Source: a candidate division KSB1 bacterium (GTDB lineage: Bacteria > Zhuqueibacterota > Zhuqueibacteria > JANLFK01 > Oleimicrobiaceae). From it: a stretch of DNA of 39,718 nucleotides. Each line of letters begins with the position of its first letter. The first letter of the stretch is position 1. This document shows positions 18,375 through 26,754 of the stretch, in pieces. The DNA is taken from NCBI GenBank assembly GCA_034506335.1, contig JAPDPR010000036.1:1-39718 (forward strand), read 5' to 3'. The notes beneath the pieces were generated by a model, which worked only from the letters and a program-made list of their open reading frames with translations, was not told where the DNA came from and searched no databases. A program made the position numbers and the translations under genes.

Positions 18375-18968
18375 TTACTCTTGCTTCTTAACCTTCGCTG
18401 GGGCCGATTCCTTTGCCGGGTCCGTTTTCGCCTCCCGCTGACGCTCACCGCTTTGCTCCCCAAACTCGCGACGGGCAAAGTCCCTGCGCGGCTCCGGGGC
18501 CGGCGGCACCGTGGCGGGCGTGGTGCTCTCAGTGCCTACCTTGCCCATGGGCGGTGCCATTCCTGACTGACCTCCCACCGTCGTGGGCGTGTAAGGTTGC
18601 TCCAGGGGGGCCACATGCCGTCGCGAAAAATCGCGCGCCTCAGCCTGGCCAGAAACACCTCCCTCCTGCCCAGAAACAACTGGGACATCCATCCACCACG
18701 GCACCTGATAGTACCACTGCCAGGCGTACAATCCGGGATCGTGATAGAACGCGGGACCGAAAGCTCGTTCGTGCATCGGATTGTGACTATGGCAACTGCT
18801 ACAATCGTCGCCATAGCCTACACGGTAAGTGCTCGCCACGGCACCCTCCACCTCAACGGGACGATGCCACAGCTTGGTATAGCATCCTGTTGCGGCAAAG
18901 GTACTCACCAGGGCAAGAAGGAGCACAGAACCCCTGCACGCCACAGCTTTTGCTCGCCTGCTGACCAC
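18375..18968 (-). CDS. Lipoprotein with a single CXXCH motif and a charged Pro-rich tail
   Basis: A 197-residue lipoprotein. The signal (about residues 8-28) ends in a lipobox at A-T-G-C29, followed by YTKL. CSSCH (C56-H60) is a heme c or metal-type motif, flanked by a His/Met-rich segment ('SHNPMHE'). A Trp/Tyr-rich stretch follows (about 78-92, 'WQWYYQVPWWMDVP'). The last 90 residues are low-complexity, rich in Pro, Arg, Glu and Lys. The GTG at 18968 is the preferred start, with AGGAG 6 bases upstream; an ATG at 19004 lies inside the preceding gene. It follows the outer-membrane protein gene by 13 bases, so the two proteins probably act together in the outer membrane. Heme binding is possible but a single motif in a short protein is weak evidence. 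Confidence 0.75.
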   Translation of the reverse strand: MVSRRAKAVACRGSVLLLALVSTFAATGCYTKLWHRPVEVEGAVASTYRVGYGDDCSSCHSHNPMHERAFGPAFYHDPGLYAWQWYYQVPWWMDVPVVSGQEGGVSGQAEARDFSRRHVAPLEQPYTPTTVGGQSGMAPPMGKVGTESTTPATVPPAPEPRRDFARREFGEQSGERQREAKTDPAKESAPAKVKKQE

Positions 18969-18981
18969 CGGGTTCTCCTGG

Positions 18982-19764
18982 CTAGAAGTATTCGAGATAG
19001 ACAATCTTCAGCTCGCGATTGGCGTACTTCATGTCCTGTCGATTCTCGAGAATGTTTTTGAAGGCAAACTCGATATACAGGCGCTGGGCAAATGTCCAGC
19101 GCATGCCCACGTTGAGATAGCCCTTCCCCCCACCGACGGCCTGGCTGTTGTTATCGTTCATCCCTATGTCATAGTCAGCCACAAGGGACAACTCATCATT
19201 CAGCATTAGGTCAAGCCCCCCAAACACGTCAAAGTCGCGGTCACCATCTTTGTCCTCAAGACTGTAGCACAACCCCACATGAGCACCGACTGTGAGGGGG
19301 AGTCCATAGTTCTTGCTGGCGACGGCGTAGAAACCGCGCGATTTGATAGTGTATCGCTCCAGCTCGTCAATGTATGGGCCATAACCCTGACTGTCGTAAC
19401 CGATCACGATGTCGGGCATGGCATAGCTTTCTTCGAAAATGCGGTAGGCAAAATGGACGCCAGGGTCTGGGTTCCATTTCACCTTCCCAGCTCCGATGAT
19501 GTTAGTACCTCCAAATGAGGCGCCGAAGTTGAGCCGATGGGTGAGGCCGACGGAGATATTCCCCAGGAGGCCACCTTCTGGATAGGCGCGCACGCCCACG
19601 ATGAAACTTCCCCGCTCAAGGATCTGCGCGGTGGGCTGATCGATGAGTATGGGGCTCAACATGCGCTCTCCCTTATATGGCACTGGGGGCCTTTGCTGCG
19701 CATACGACACCCCAAGGCTCACAATCACCGCCACCCCGCTCACAAGCACCACTAAGCTGCGCAT
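18982..19764 (-). CDS. Outer-membrane beta-barrel protein
   Basis: A 260-residue exported protein. Residues 1-22 form a signal peptide ending in SYAQ. The mature chain alternates hydrophobic and polar residues in about ten strands ('GNISVGLTHRLNFGASFGG', 'YGLPLTVGAHVGLCYSLED', 'DELSLVADYDIGMNDNN', 'LNVGMRWTFAQRLYIEFAFK') and ends in Tyr-Leu-Glu-Tyr-Phe, a BAM-type terminal aromatic. The pattern recalls YjbH-like or other FCB-type small barrels, but I cannot assign a family. The start at 19764 is chosen because it opens on the signal peptide and has GGAGG 9 bases upstream; frame extensions to 19875 run into the promoter. It is the first gene of a two-gene unit with the CXXCH lipoprotein. Confidence 0.78.
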   Translation of the reverse strand: MRSLVVLVSGVAVIVSLGVSYAQQRPPVPYKGERMLSPILIDQPTAQILERGSFIVGVRAYPEGGLLGNISVGLTHRLNFGASFGGTNIIGAGKVKWNPDPGVHFAYRIFEESYAMPDIVIGYDSQGYGPYIDELERYTIKSRGFYAVASKNYGLPLTVGAHVGLCYSLEDKDGDRDFDVFGGLDLMLNDELSLVADYDIGMNDNNSQAVGGGKGYLNVGMRWTFAQRLYIEFAFKNILENRQDMKYANRELKIVYLEYF

Positions 19765-19840
19765 GGCCAGGACCCTCCACCTAAACCCACTTGCCGCGCC
19801 AGGATCCCGTCGACTCCTGGTGATGGTCAGCACCCTTGTC

Positions 19841-19875
19841 GTTATAAATGTATCAATTATGTTGCGAAAAGTCAA
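19841..19875 (-). promoter_or_regulatory. Probable promoter of the barrel-lipoprotein unit
   Basis: TTGACT (19870-19875) is followed after 17 bases by TACATT (19847-19852) on the minus strand, with TATAAC just beyond (19841-19846). The spacing gives a leader of about 75-80 bases before ATG 19764. Confidence 0.5.
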
Positions 19876-20365
19876 GCAAAAAGCTCAAGTTTCTTCTCGC
19901 AGCTGGCCATTCGGGCGAGGCAGAAATACCGCATTGCTGACAACCGGCAACAACCTTGAAATCTCTTGGCGCCACTCACCCAACCACACAACGTCAGGTT
20001 TGTGAAGGCGCAAGAAAACCGAGGAGGAGAGAGCCACAGGCGCCTCAGTCTGCGGAGGCTTTCCTTGCAAGGCGGCCCAAAAGCAAACCTGCTCAAGGCC
20101 CTGGGTATTCTGGGGCTTGCCGTCACGCTCGACATCCACTGCACCGCCGTGGGCACAGCCACGCACTGCAGGGCACCGACGGGCCACATTTTCATGCGCA
20201 GCTTTTTCCAAATGCCTACCATCCCAGGGCACCCGGGCGAACACGCCCAGTAGGTACGGAGTGCCTTCTTCACCTGGTGTCCTCGACTGCTTTGTTCCCG
20301 CCCACCGATGCTGTTCTAAGCCAGTCCACCGTGGTGGCCGAACAACTCTTCGCGTGAATGGTTGC
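19876..20365. other. Intergenic region with no supported gene
   Basis: About 490 bases between the barrel-lipoprotein promoter and the end of the aldo/keto reductase. Long frames on both strands lack ribosome sites and family motifs. A 12-base palindrome (CCACCGTGGTGG, 20326-20337) lies 30 bases after the reductase stop but has no U-run. Confidence 0.5.
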
Positions 20366-21331
20366 TTAGTCTGCATCCAGAGGTGGCAACCCCTCCAGCG
20401 AGAGTGGCGGCAAGTCGGACGCTGCGCAGTTTTCTGCCACCTGCTCAGGGGTTTTTGCACCGGGAATAACCGTGTGGCAGGCAGGGTGAGAAAGACAGAA
20501 GGCCAAGCTCACCTGAGCGCGTGTCAGGCCAGGATGGCGCTCAAACAGAAACTCATAGTCCTTGAGGCTGTTGAAATAAGCCTCAATCTTCTCAGGCGAC
20601 AGGTTCATGCGACGGTGGTCATCCGGACCGAAGCGTGTGGCCCGCGAGAATTTGCCCGTCAAGAAACCGAAAAGCAGCGGGATGCGCACGATGACCCCCA
20701 GTCCGAGTCGTTGGGCAGTGGGCAGCAGGACTCGCTCTGCCTCGCGCTCCAGGAGATTGTAGCGCACCTGAATGGACTCAAGCAGGTCGGCATGCTCCTC
20801 GAGCAGGAACGCTTGTTCCGTCTCCTTGAACGACTGAACACTCAGCCCGGCGTAGCGGATCTTGCCTGTCTTTTTCAACTCGGCAAGGGCCAGCCATGGC
20901 TCCTCGCGCACAAGCTTGTCCAAATCGGGACTGTGCAGCTGCAGTATGTCGATGGTTTCCAGGCGCAAACGTCGCAATGACTGCTCGGTCGCCCACACCA
21001 GATAGTCTTTCTCGTAGTTCTGACGGATAGGGCCATACCCTCTGTCGTCAGCAGCGCTGGCGTGGTAGAAGTCGTTTCCCACCTTGGTCGCAACCAGCAC
21101 ATTCCCCTTGCCCCGCTCGGCGAGGACCTCTGCAATCAGCTCCTCCGAATGTCCGAAACCATAGACGTCGGCCGTGTCGATCAGCGTGACGCCTCGGTCG
21201 AGAGCCTCATGGAGCGCTCGTTTGGAAATCCTGTCATCAGTGGGTCCCCAGTTCTTGCCGCCAATTGCCCACGCGCCAAAGCCAACCGTAGAAACCACGG
21301 GACCACGTTCACCCAACCGGACGTACTTCAT
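20366..21331 (-). CDS. Aldo/keto reductase
   Basis: A 321-residue NAD(P)H-dependent oxidoreductase of the aldo/keto reductase superfamily. The N-terminal strand 'YVRLGERGPVVSTVGFGAWAIGG' and the catalytic tetrad fit the family: D52 and Y57 in 'IDTADVYGFGHSEE', K83 in 'VATKVG' and H133 in 'LQLHSPD'. The (beta/alpha)8 barrel runs through 'HPACHTVIPGAKTPEQVAEN', where the nucleotide-phosphate loop is expected. The substrate is unknown; members reduce aldehydes, ketones or sugars. The start is ATG 21331, which begins right at the first barrel strand; AAGGAG lies about 13 bases upstream. It stands alone between gaps of roughly 490 and 220 bases. Confidence 0.92.
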   Translation of the reverse strand: MKYVRLGERGPVVSTVGFGAWAIGGKNWGPTDDRISKRALHEALDRGVTLIDTADVYGFGHSEELIAEVLAERGKGNVLVATKVGNDFYHASAADDRGYGPIRQNYEKDYLVWATEQSLRRLRLETIDILQLHSPDLDKLVREEPWLALAELKKTGKIRYAGLSVQSFKETEQAFLLEEHADLLESIQVRYNLLEREAERVLLPTAQRLGLGVIVRIPLLFGFLTGKFSRATRFGPDDHRRMNLSPEKIEAYFNSLKDYEFLFERHPGLTRAQVSLAFCLSHPACHTVIPGAKTPEQVAENCAASDLPPLSLEGLPPLDAD

Positions 21332-21551
21332 TGCCTGACCTATCTCCTTTGTGCCACTTCTTCTGGCATGCGCGTACACTCCTGCCCCGTGCGGAGCCCG
21401 CGTTCCCTTGCACCTTCCACCTGCGCCCGCCGGCCACTTTACCCCTCTCACTCCGCCAGGCGTTCACCGCGACTCTGCGGAAGCCTTGAACGTTCCTCCA
21501 GACCGGCTCCACCAATTGGCCAATCCCAGGTAGAATCGGGCTCGTCAGCAC

Positions 21552-22922
21552 TTAGACCCTCTTCATCCCCACCTGTTCGAGCGACGCCACCCTGCGCAAG
21601 TAGCTTTCCATGTCGAATTTGCGGCGCAAGCCGCTTTCGGCCATGTAGCGCACCAGCCCAAACACAGGGCGCTCGGCCCATGGCCGATCGTGCTTGCCAA
21701 AACACCACGCAACCCCCGCAAAACCGTTTGGATCGCGGCCATCGAGTTCGTATTTGTTGTTGAGGTACAAACAGCGCCGGAACGCCTCTTCGGGCGTAGG
21801 GCTCCATTCCAGAATCTTCTTCCCCCAGTACATGCGCATGTAGCCGTGCATCTTGCCACTCAATACCATCTCCTTTTGCGCAGCATTCCAGTACTGGTCA
21901 TGGGTCCGGGCCTGCTCCAATTCGGAGAGCGAATAGAGGTAAGGGCGGGGGTCGTTCTTATGCTTCTGCAACGTCTTTTGTGCCCAGGCGGGTAGTCCGG
22001 AGAAAGAGTCGTAGTTGGGGTTACGGGAGACAAAATTCATGCTTAATTCTCGTCGCACCACCAGCTCCTCAAGGAAAGCATCAGTCCCAGGGCTTTGCGC
22101 CTGAGTTACCTGCAGAGCCACGTACAGGGGCGAAATCTGGCCAAAATGCAGATAAGGGCTCAGCTGGGAGAGAAAGTCGTTGCCAGGATCGCTTCGTCGC
22201 GTGGCATAATGCTCCAATTTGTGCTCAACAAAAAGCGTGAGCCATTTCTTCGCCTCTGAGGTGCCACCTCGGAAAAGTGGACTGGGGGGAACCGTTTCGT
22301 CCACGCGCAAAGATGCACACATGGCTTCAGGATCTGCGAGCGAGGCCCCCGGGATGTCCAGCTCCAAAGAAGAGACCCGTGGTTCGCGTGGGGCAAGGGG
22401 CTGCAGGAAATGGAACAGAAGGAGGGAGAGTTTCCTCCGCAACGTGGCAGCAGAATACTCCTCCTTGTGGGACACAGTGTCAACCGGGACTATCACGTCG
22501 CTTTCAACTTCGATGAGGGGGCACTGCAGCCGCTTTGCCACGTAGGTGCGCCACCCCCGCTGAATGCGCAAGTACCCACAATCCACCACGACGAGCGCCG
22601 CACCGCGCGCCACAGGGACTATCTCCAACTCTGGCGATCCGCGGCGGACCACGAGCTTCACGCGCCGTTCGTGGAGCCCACGCTCCACTTCAGCGAGGCC
22701 TTGGAGCATGAAAAGGTAGTGCCGCCGGTTCGCCTCAGGAAAGTGTTCCGTTAGACCAAAGAAGACAACCACCGGCAGTCCCAGTTCGTTGGCTCGGTCG
22801 ATGGCATATTCCAACGCGTGATTGTATTCGACGCGCTGACTGGCCTGCATCCAGTAGAGGACGAAGGCACCTTTGGCCAAAGGCCGGTCATTCAAGTTCT
22901 TGAGGCGTTCGATGTGAATCAT
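21552..22922 (-). CDS. phr: Class II CPD photolyase
   Basis: A 456-residue deoxyribodipyrimidine photolyase of class II. It repairs cyclobutane pyrimidine dimers in DNA using light absorbed by FAD. The N-terminal half is the Rossmann-like domain ('GAFVLYWMQASQRVEYNHAL'), where the family begins with a Tyr-Trp-Met-Gln motif. The C-terminal FAD-binding half has the class II signatures 'FLEELVVRRELSMNFV', 'MHGYMRMYWGKKILEW' and 'NNKYELDGRDPNGFAGVAW', then 'CFGKHDRPW'. Length is normal. The start is ATG 22922 with GAGGTGA 4-5 bases upstream; it lies 4 bases after an outer-membrane protein gene and so is probably in the same transcript. A photolyase means the organism sees light at least at times. 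Confidence 0.96.
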   Translation of the reverse strand: MIHIERLKNLNDRPLAKGAFVLYWMQASQRVEYNHALEYAIDRANELGLPVVVFFGLTEHFPEANRRHYLFMLQGLAEVERGLHERRVKLVVRRGSPELEIVPVARGAALVVVDCGYLRIQRGWRTYVAKRLQCPLIEVESDVIVPVDTVSHKEEYSAATLRRKLSLLLFHFLQPLAPREPRVSSLELDIPGASLADPEAMCASLRVDETVPPSPLFRGGTSEAKKWLTLFVEHKLEHYATRRSDPGNDFLSQLSPYLHFGQISPLYVALQVTQAQSPGTDAFLEELVVRRELSMNFVSRNPNYDSFSGLPAWAQKTLQKHKNDPRPYLYSLSELEQARTHDQYWNAAQKEMVLSGKMHGYMRMYWGKKILEWSPTPEEAFRRCLYLNNKYELDGRDPNGFAGVAWCFGKHDRPWAERPVFGLVRYMAESGLRRKFDMESYLRRVASLEQVGMKRV

Positions 22923-22926
22923 GGCT

Positions 22927-23652
22927 TCACCTCAGGCGGTAGCGCACCCCAGTCATCACCGCGTGGGAGAAGTTGCGGAGCAGAATCACCGGGAAATCTA
23001 CCCCGTGAAACTCCGCGATGTGCACAGGGTCCGTGTCCAGCGTCAGGTCCACGAATCCCATTGAGTAGCGATACTTCACTACCAGCGCTATTTTGCCCAA
23101 AGGAACCTCACACCCAAAGCCGGAGACAAACCCCACATCTCCACGCTCCACATCCGTGAGGGTCCGGGAGGCGCCACCTTTTTGCTCGTTGTAGAAGGTA
23201 TACCGCGCGGCCCAAGCAGCCGCAACGTAACCTCCGCCATAGGTAAAGATTCTTCCCGGCCCAACTTTAAGCCAATAGGTCTTGAACAGAACCGGGACCT
23301 CAAGGTACCTAAAACGATACGTCAGTTCCATCGCGCCAAAGGGGAAGGAAAAGGTGGTCACCGTGTGGTGGGCACCTTTTTCGGTAAGGACTATGCCGAG
23401 TTCTGCAGTGAGCCAGCGACCCAAATCGGCGGTGGTGCTGGCGGAGACCATCAGGCCTGGCTGCCAGCCCACCACTACTTGGGTGCCTGGCGGCTTGTCG
23501 CGAGGGCTCCAGTGGCTGGCCCAAGAGTGCCCTATGTTCGCCTCCATGGCAAACCGTCCACCTGCCTGCGCGAGAACGGCTGAGCCAATCACAATGCCAG
23601 AAAACAAACCGATGAGACAACCTACAAGTCGCGCGCCGATTCTACACCGCAT
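22927..23652 (-). CDS. PorT-like outer-membrane beta-barrel protein
   Basis: A 241-residue exported protein. The signal peptide (about residues 8-29) ends in VLAQ. The mature part has eight or so amphipathic strands, with 'YRFRYLEVPVLFKTYW' in the middle, the Leu-Glu-Val-Pro motif typical of PorT-like small barrels in FCB bacteria, and ends in Val-Arg-Tyr-Arg-Leu-Arg. The start at 23652 is preferred, with GAGGA 5 bases upstream; a TTG at 23709 adds 19 residues ahead of the signal. It lies 4 bases before phr. The pairing with a photolyase is not an obvious functional link and may only be an operon neighbourhood. Function is unknown. Confidence 0.78.
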   Translation of the reverse strand: MRCRIGARLVGCLIGLFSGIVIGSAVLAQAGGRFAMEANIGHSWASHWSPRDKPPGTQVVVGWQPGLMVSASTTADLGRWLTAELGIVLTEKGAHHTVTTFSFPFGAMELTYRFRYLEVPVLFKTYWLKVGPGRIFTYGGGYVAAAWAARYTFYNEQKGGASRTLTDVERGDVGFVSGFGCEVPLGKIALVVKYRYSMGFVDLTLDTDPVHIAEFHGVDFPVILLRNFSHAVMTGVRYRLR

Positions 23653-24348
23653 GTGGTTCCTCACAAGGGAAGGACCTACTAACTTGCAAATAACCGCCAA
23701 CCTCTTCAACCAGCTAACTTCCGCTGACGTCCACTCTTCTCGGGATTGGGCCCTGCAGGACCAACTTCCACAGCGCCTTCTACTCTTTCATAGAACAGCT
23801 CAGATCCTCTATTCTTTCACGCTTCCCCGAAACGACCAGCCGCCTTGTGCGAGTTGCGGCGCGTGAGCAAAGCCTGCGCACGGGCACACGTACCAAACAG
23901 CGCTCAAGCCTCCGGGGGCGGAAGGGCCATCCACCCGTCTGGCACTGGGAAACTAGGGGGCAATACGGAAGCGGCATGCAAACCCCGAAAAAGAGACGAG
24001 GGAGAACGGTGGCCTCGGTAGAGGAATCCTTCCCGTCGGTCGCAAAGTGTATCAGCCCTCTGCCGCAAGAGAAGTTGGTGGAGGAACAGCGCTCGCCTGG
24101 ACCGGATCCTCAACAGCCCCCGGCACGTGCGGCGCACAAGCCCGCTCCTTGGGTATCGAACTCGTACCCTCCGGGGCACCATTCTCGCCACCGTGCTCCT
24201 CCGCGTTCCCGATGTGACTATCCACCGTTCCACTCCTCGCTTGTAGGGCGCGAGCCTTCACCCCTGCTCAACTCGACCGACTGCCCCCAGCACTGCCAGC
24301 CACAGCCTTGTGTGCCCGGTGGCTATGCTCTCCTGCCCCAAACCTTTG
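23653..24348. other. Intergenic region with no supported gene
   Basis: About 700 bases between the PorT-like gene and the TudS/YbgA-like gene. Frames on both strands are Pro/Arg/Ser-rich with no motifs or ribosome sites. No terminator or clear promoter was recognised. Confidence 0.6.
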
Positions 24349-25320
24349 TCACAGGTCTCTCCCCTTCCCCGAATCGGAAATCTCTACCAACGCCTCGGGA
24401 TAAGGGTTGAGAAAGGCTTGAGGCTCCAGGTAGGGCTGTCCGAAGCGGGCAATCCATGACTTGAGGAGCGCGAGCGGCACGCTGAGAGGCACCCTCTTCT
24501 CCCGGAACTGACTCAGCGTATCAAGGAAGAACGCTTTCTCCCTCGCTCCAAGTTGGGACGAGAAATAACCCAACGCGTGCATAAACACATTGATCATGGC
24601 AGAGGGGCGAGCAGGGCGAGCGAGTGCCGCGTGCAAAAGACGCTCATACTCGTCGAGCAGTTGTGCGAGCGGCTTGTGCTCCGGATTGGCCACAAGCCTT
24701 CCCATGGCTCTGAGGTGTTTTTGACTATAGCCCATGAGGAGGAGCTTGTGCTGGCTGTGGTAATCCACGAGTCGACCCATTTTGCCCTCCGTCCTGACCT
24801 CATGAAACCGGGCGGTGGCGAATAAATGGGTGAGGAAGTGCTCTCGAATGCGAAAGTTGCTGAGTCGTCCTTCATCCTCTACTGGTAAGTGACCGAAACG
24901 TGCCAACACCGCCGCGCCAAAGATGCCACTCCCCTTGTGCGAGACAGCTGCGTTGTCCGTGCCCGCAAAGATTTTTGTGTCCTTGATTCCGCAAGAAGGT
25001 GAACGACCCTTCAGAATGAAGCCATGCACTCGCCCTTGCTGCGCGACGAGGAATGCTGAGGCAAAATGTTCCATCTTCTCTGTCACATCCAGACCTGTGG
25101 CCGGCTGGACAAGCCGTAGCATATTTTTGTGCTTGACCACGCGAATGGGCTCTCGCGGAACCCCCAGGCCAATTTCCACCTCGGGGCAGACGGGAACATA
25201 GCGGACAAAAGGCGCCAGCTTTTCGACGAACTCGCTGGGGATAGTCACGCCGTTGTACCGGCACGGGGCAAATCCCAGGCACTTGCTTACCACCACGACC
25301 GGCTTTTCATCCATCCGCAT
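24349..25320 (-). CDS. DUF523 (TudS-like) and DUF1722 (YbgA) fusion protein
   Basis: A 323-residue two-domain protein. Residues 1-160 are DUF523, a family that includes the [4Fe-4S] thiouracil desulfidase TudS. It keeps C14 in 'SKCLGFAPCRYNG', C45 in 'PVCPEVEIGLGVPREPI' and C110 in 'LKGRSPSCGIKD'. Residues 190-310 are DUF1722, the YbgA family, with 'LVDYHSQHKLLLMGYSQKH' and 'VFMHALGYFSSQL'. In E. coli YbgA is encoded beside the photolyase phrB, and the same fused layout is common. Removing sulfur from damaged or thiolated pyrimidines would fit a repair setting, but this is inference. ATG 25320 is chosen since it starts 17 bases after the tspO stop and opens on the DUF523 motif; longer frames run through tspO. 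Confidence 0.88.
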   Translation of the reverse strand: MRMDEKPVVVVSKCLGFAPCRYNGVTIPSEFVEKLAPFVRYVPVCPEVEIGLGVPREPIRVVKHKNMLRLVQPATGLDVTEKMEHFASAFLVAQQGRVHGFILKGRSPSCGIKDTKIFAGTDNAAVSHKGSGIFGAAVLARFGHLPVEDEGRLSNFRIREHFLTHLFATARFHEVRTEGKMGRLVDYHSQHKLLLMGYSQKHLRAMGRLVANPEHKPLAQLLDEYERLLHAALARPARPSAMINVFMHALGYFSSQLGAREKAFFLDTLSQFREKRVPLSVPLALLKSWIARFGQPYLEPQAFLNPYPEALVEISDSGKGRDL

Positions 25321-25337
25321 GGCTCGGCGCCCAGGGT

Positions 25338-25814
25338 TCAACGGTTCAGGTATACGATGGAAGCATTCAGGACCGCCGCGTAACTCACCCAGAGGAGATA
25401 TGGCATAAGCAAGATGCCGCTCACCGGCAGGATGCGCCAAAATGCGAGAAGCGTGGCCAGGAGCGTCCCCCACAGCAGGAGGATGTCCACCAGCGCCACA
25501 GCGGGAGAACGGAGCCCGAAGAAGAAGAGGGACCAAAGCACATTGAACACGAGTTGGACCAGGAAAAGAACCGTAGCAGCGTTGCTCCCAGGACTTTTGT
25601 GCCAGATCATAGCTATGGCGATGCCCATCAACACATACAACACCGTCCACACGGGGCCAAAAAGCCAGGACGGTGGCGTGAAGACCGGCTTAGCCAGCGT
25701 CGGGTACCAGTTCTGCACGGCGCTCCTGGTAAAAACACCTCCGACAATTCCTGCCAACAGGCAGACTCCGACGCCCACTACCAGCCTCAGAAAGAACGAC
25801 TTTGAGAATTCCAC
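25338..25814 (-). CDS. tspO: TspO/MBR family tryptophan-rich sensory protein
   Basis: A 158-residue membrane protein with five predicted helices. The family motif 'WYPTLAKPVFTPPSWLFGPVW' type segment (about 36-56) and 'LYVLMGIAIAMIW' follow the first helix; 'LVFNVLWSLFFFGLRSP' is the fourth-helix signature. TspO binds porphyrins and cholesterol-like ligands; in bacteria it is tied to tetrapyrrole export or breakdown and to stress and light responses. Start is GTG 25814, preceded by AGGAGGAG at 4-5 bases. The TudS/YbgA-like gene begins 17 bases after its stop, so the two are co-transcribed. With the nearby photolyase this gives a light and oxidative-stress flavour to the neighbourhood (inference). 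Confidence 0.95.
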   Translation of the reverse strand: MEFSKSFFLRLVVGVGVCLLAGIVGGVFTRSAVQNWYPTLAKPVFTPPSWLFGPVWTVLYVLMGIAIAMIWHKSPGSNAATVLFLVQLVFNVLWSLFFFGLRSPAVALVDILLLWGTLLATLLAFWRILPVSGILLMPYLLWVSYAAVLNASIVYLNR

Positions 25815-25937
25815 TGTCTCCTCCTATGCCTTGAGAAACCCCACGGACCCAGTGAACAGCAGCCCTCGCTGCTGCCTGACAGGATCTTGTCCTCGGGTTG
25901 GACTTGCGAGTCCGGGTGATTTTTGCCAGTCGGGCCA

Positions 25938-25966
25938 AATTTACGCCAGAGAACTTGAAGTTGCAA
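25938..25966 (-). promoter_or_regulatory. Possible promoter of tspO
   Basis: TTGCAA (25961-25966) and TAAATT (25938-25943) are 17 bases apart on the minus strand, in an AT-richer patch about 125 bases before the tspO GTG. Each box matches consensus at four of six positions. Confidence 0.35.
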
Positions 25967-26042
25967 GCGCTCTTTATGCTCCGGGTGGCCACGGATGAGA
26001 AAGTAGTGCAGGTGGCAACGGACGCAATGTGGTGAGAAGCTT

Positions 26043-26564
26043 CTAAGGGAGCACCACCAAGGTAATGTCAAAGGTCACCCTTCCTGAACTCGGCACAGAG
26101 GCGTTAGGCGCCGAAGGAATAGTCCCTTGTGTGCCGTAGAAACCGACGTAGTCACCACTTGTGGGAGCAGAAAGCGGGGTACTCACCACCCACACAACCG
26201 CATAGACGTAGTAGGTCCCGGCAGGAACATCTTTCATTTCGTACGTCACCCTCAGGCCTGTGCCACAGGTCCCGGTAATTACTTTCGCAAAACCGTTCGC
26301 GCTGCTGGTGTCGCTATCCACCGCCACCGCATACCACTTCCCCGGAGCCTCGGCAGGCAGAGTCAAAGTCCCAGTCACGTTTACGCCTACATCCTTCTCT
26401 GCCTGCGGCTCTGTAGAGTTCTTGCCGCAGGCAACCAGGGTGAGTAGGCTGCCCAAGAGCACGAGCCAAAGGAGCCACAGAAGGCACGTAGCACGAAGAG
26501 TCAAAATCTGTCGGGTGCTGAAGCCCCGGAAAAACCGCCGCTGCAAAACAGTGCCCTCATTCAT
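26043..26564 (-). CDS. Putative lipoprotein, unknown family
   Basis: A 173-residue protein with a long N-terminus (about 25 residues, Arg-rich), a hydrophobic run and a lipobox at L-V-A-C near residue 46. The mature part ('VNVTGTLTLPAEAPGKWYAVAVD', 'VTYEMKDVPAGTYYVYAVVWV') looks like an Ig-like or carboxypeptidase-regulatory-like beta sandwich of one domain, ending in 'GRVTFDITLVVLP'. It has no catalytic motifs. Its start overlaps the stop of the 64-codon gene by 8 bases (ATGAATGA), tying it to the aminotransferase and signalling operon. It is the last gene of that operon before a gap of about 230 bases. Function unknown; surface display is likely. Confidence 0.7.
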   Translation of the reverse strand: MNEGTVLQRRFFRGFSTRQILTLRATCLLWLLWLVLLGSLLTLVACGKNSTEPQAEKDVGVNVTGTLTLPAEAPGKWYAVAVDSDTSSANGFAKVITGTCGTGLRVTYEMKDVPAGTYYVYAVVWVVSTPLSAPTSGDYVGFYGTQGTIPSAPNASVPSSGRVTFDITLVVLP

Positions 26565-26751
26565 GGTGTGTTCCTATCATCCTTTCTTTTCCGTCTCGTT
26601 TTGGGACAAGAATAACTCCGTCGCTATCGTATTCGCACGTAAGCACCAAGCCGAATCTGGTCCGCAGTACCATCGCGGTTTCCCCCGGGTGATACAGGCA
26701 ATGAATCTGGAGCGAGGTTTTCGCCCACCAATACACCTTGGCCCCGCTCAC
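26557..26751 (-). CDS. Small 64-residue protein, unknown
   Basis: This small gene fills the gap between the aminotransferase (stop 26755) and the lipoprotein (start 26564). It begins with GTG 3 bases after one stop and overlaps the next start by 8 bases (ATGAATGA), the same junction used elsewhere in the window. The product begins 'SGAKVYWWAKTSLQIHCLYH' and has a mixed beta-like sequence with two Cys, ending in a Lys/Arg/Asp-rich tail. The first half of its codons favours G or C in third position like its neighbours; the last part does not. No family is recognised and the ribosome site is weak, so reading it as a gene rests on placement. Confidence 0.45.
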   Translation of the reverse strand: MSGAKVYWWAKTSLQIHCLYHPGETAMVLRTRFGLVLTCEYDSDGVILVPKRDGKERMIGTHHE

Positions 26752-26754
26752 CAG

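Noticed and set aside
19885-20460. Minus-strand frame of 191 codons between the aldo/keto reductase and the barrel gene
   Set aside because: Its last third reads fairly protein-like, but it overlaps the reductase in another frame, has no ribosome site and matches no family I know.
25787-26071. Minus-strand frame of 94 codons upstream of tspO
   Set aside because: It overlaps the ends of two genes, covers the possible tspO promoter and has no motif.
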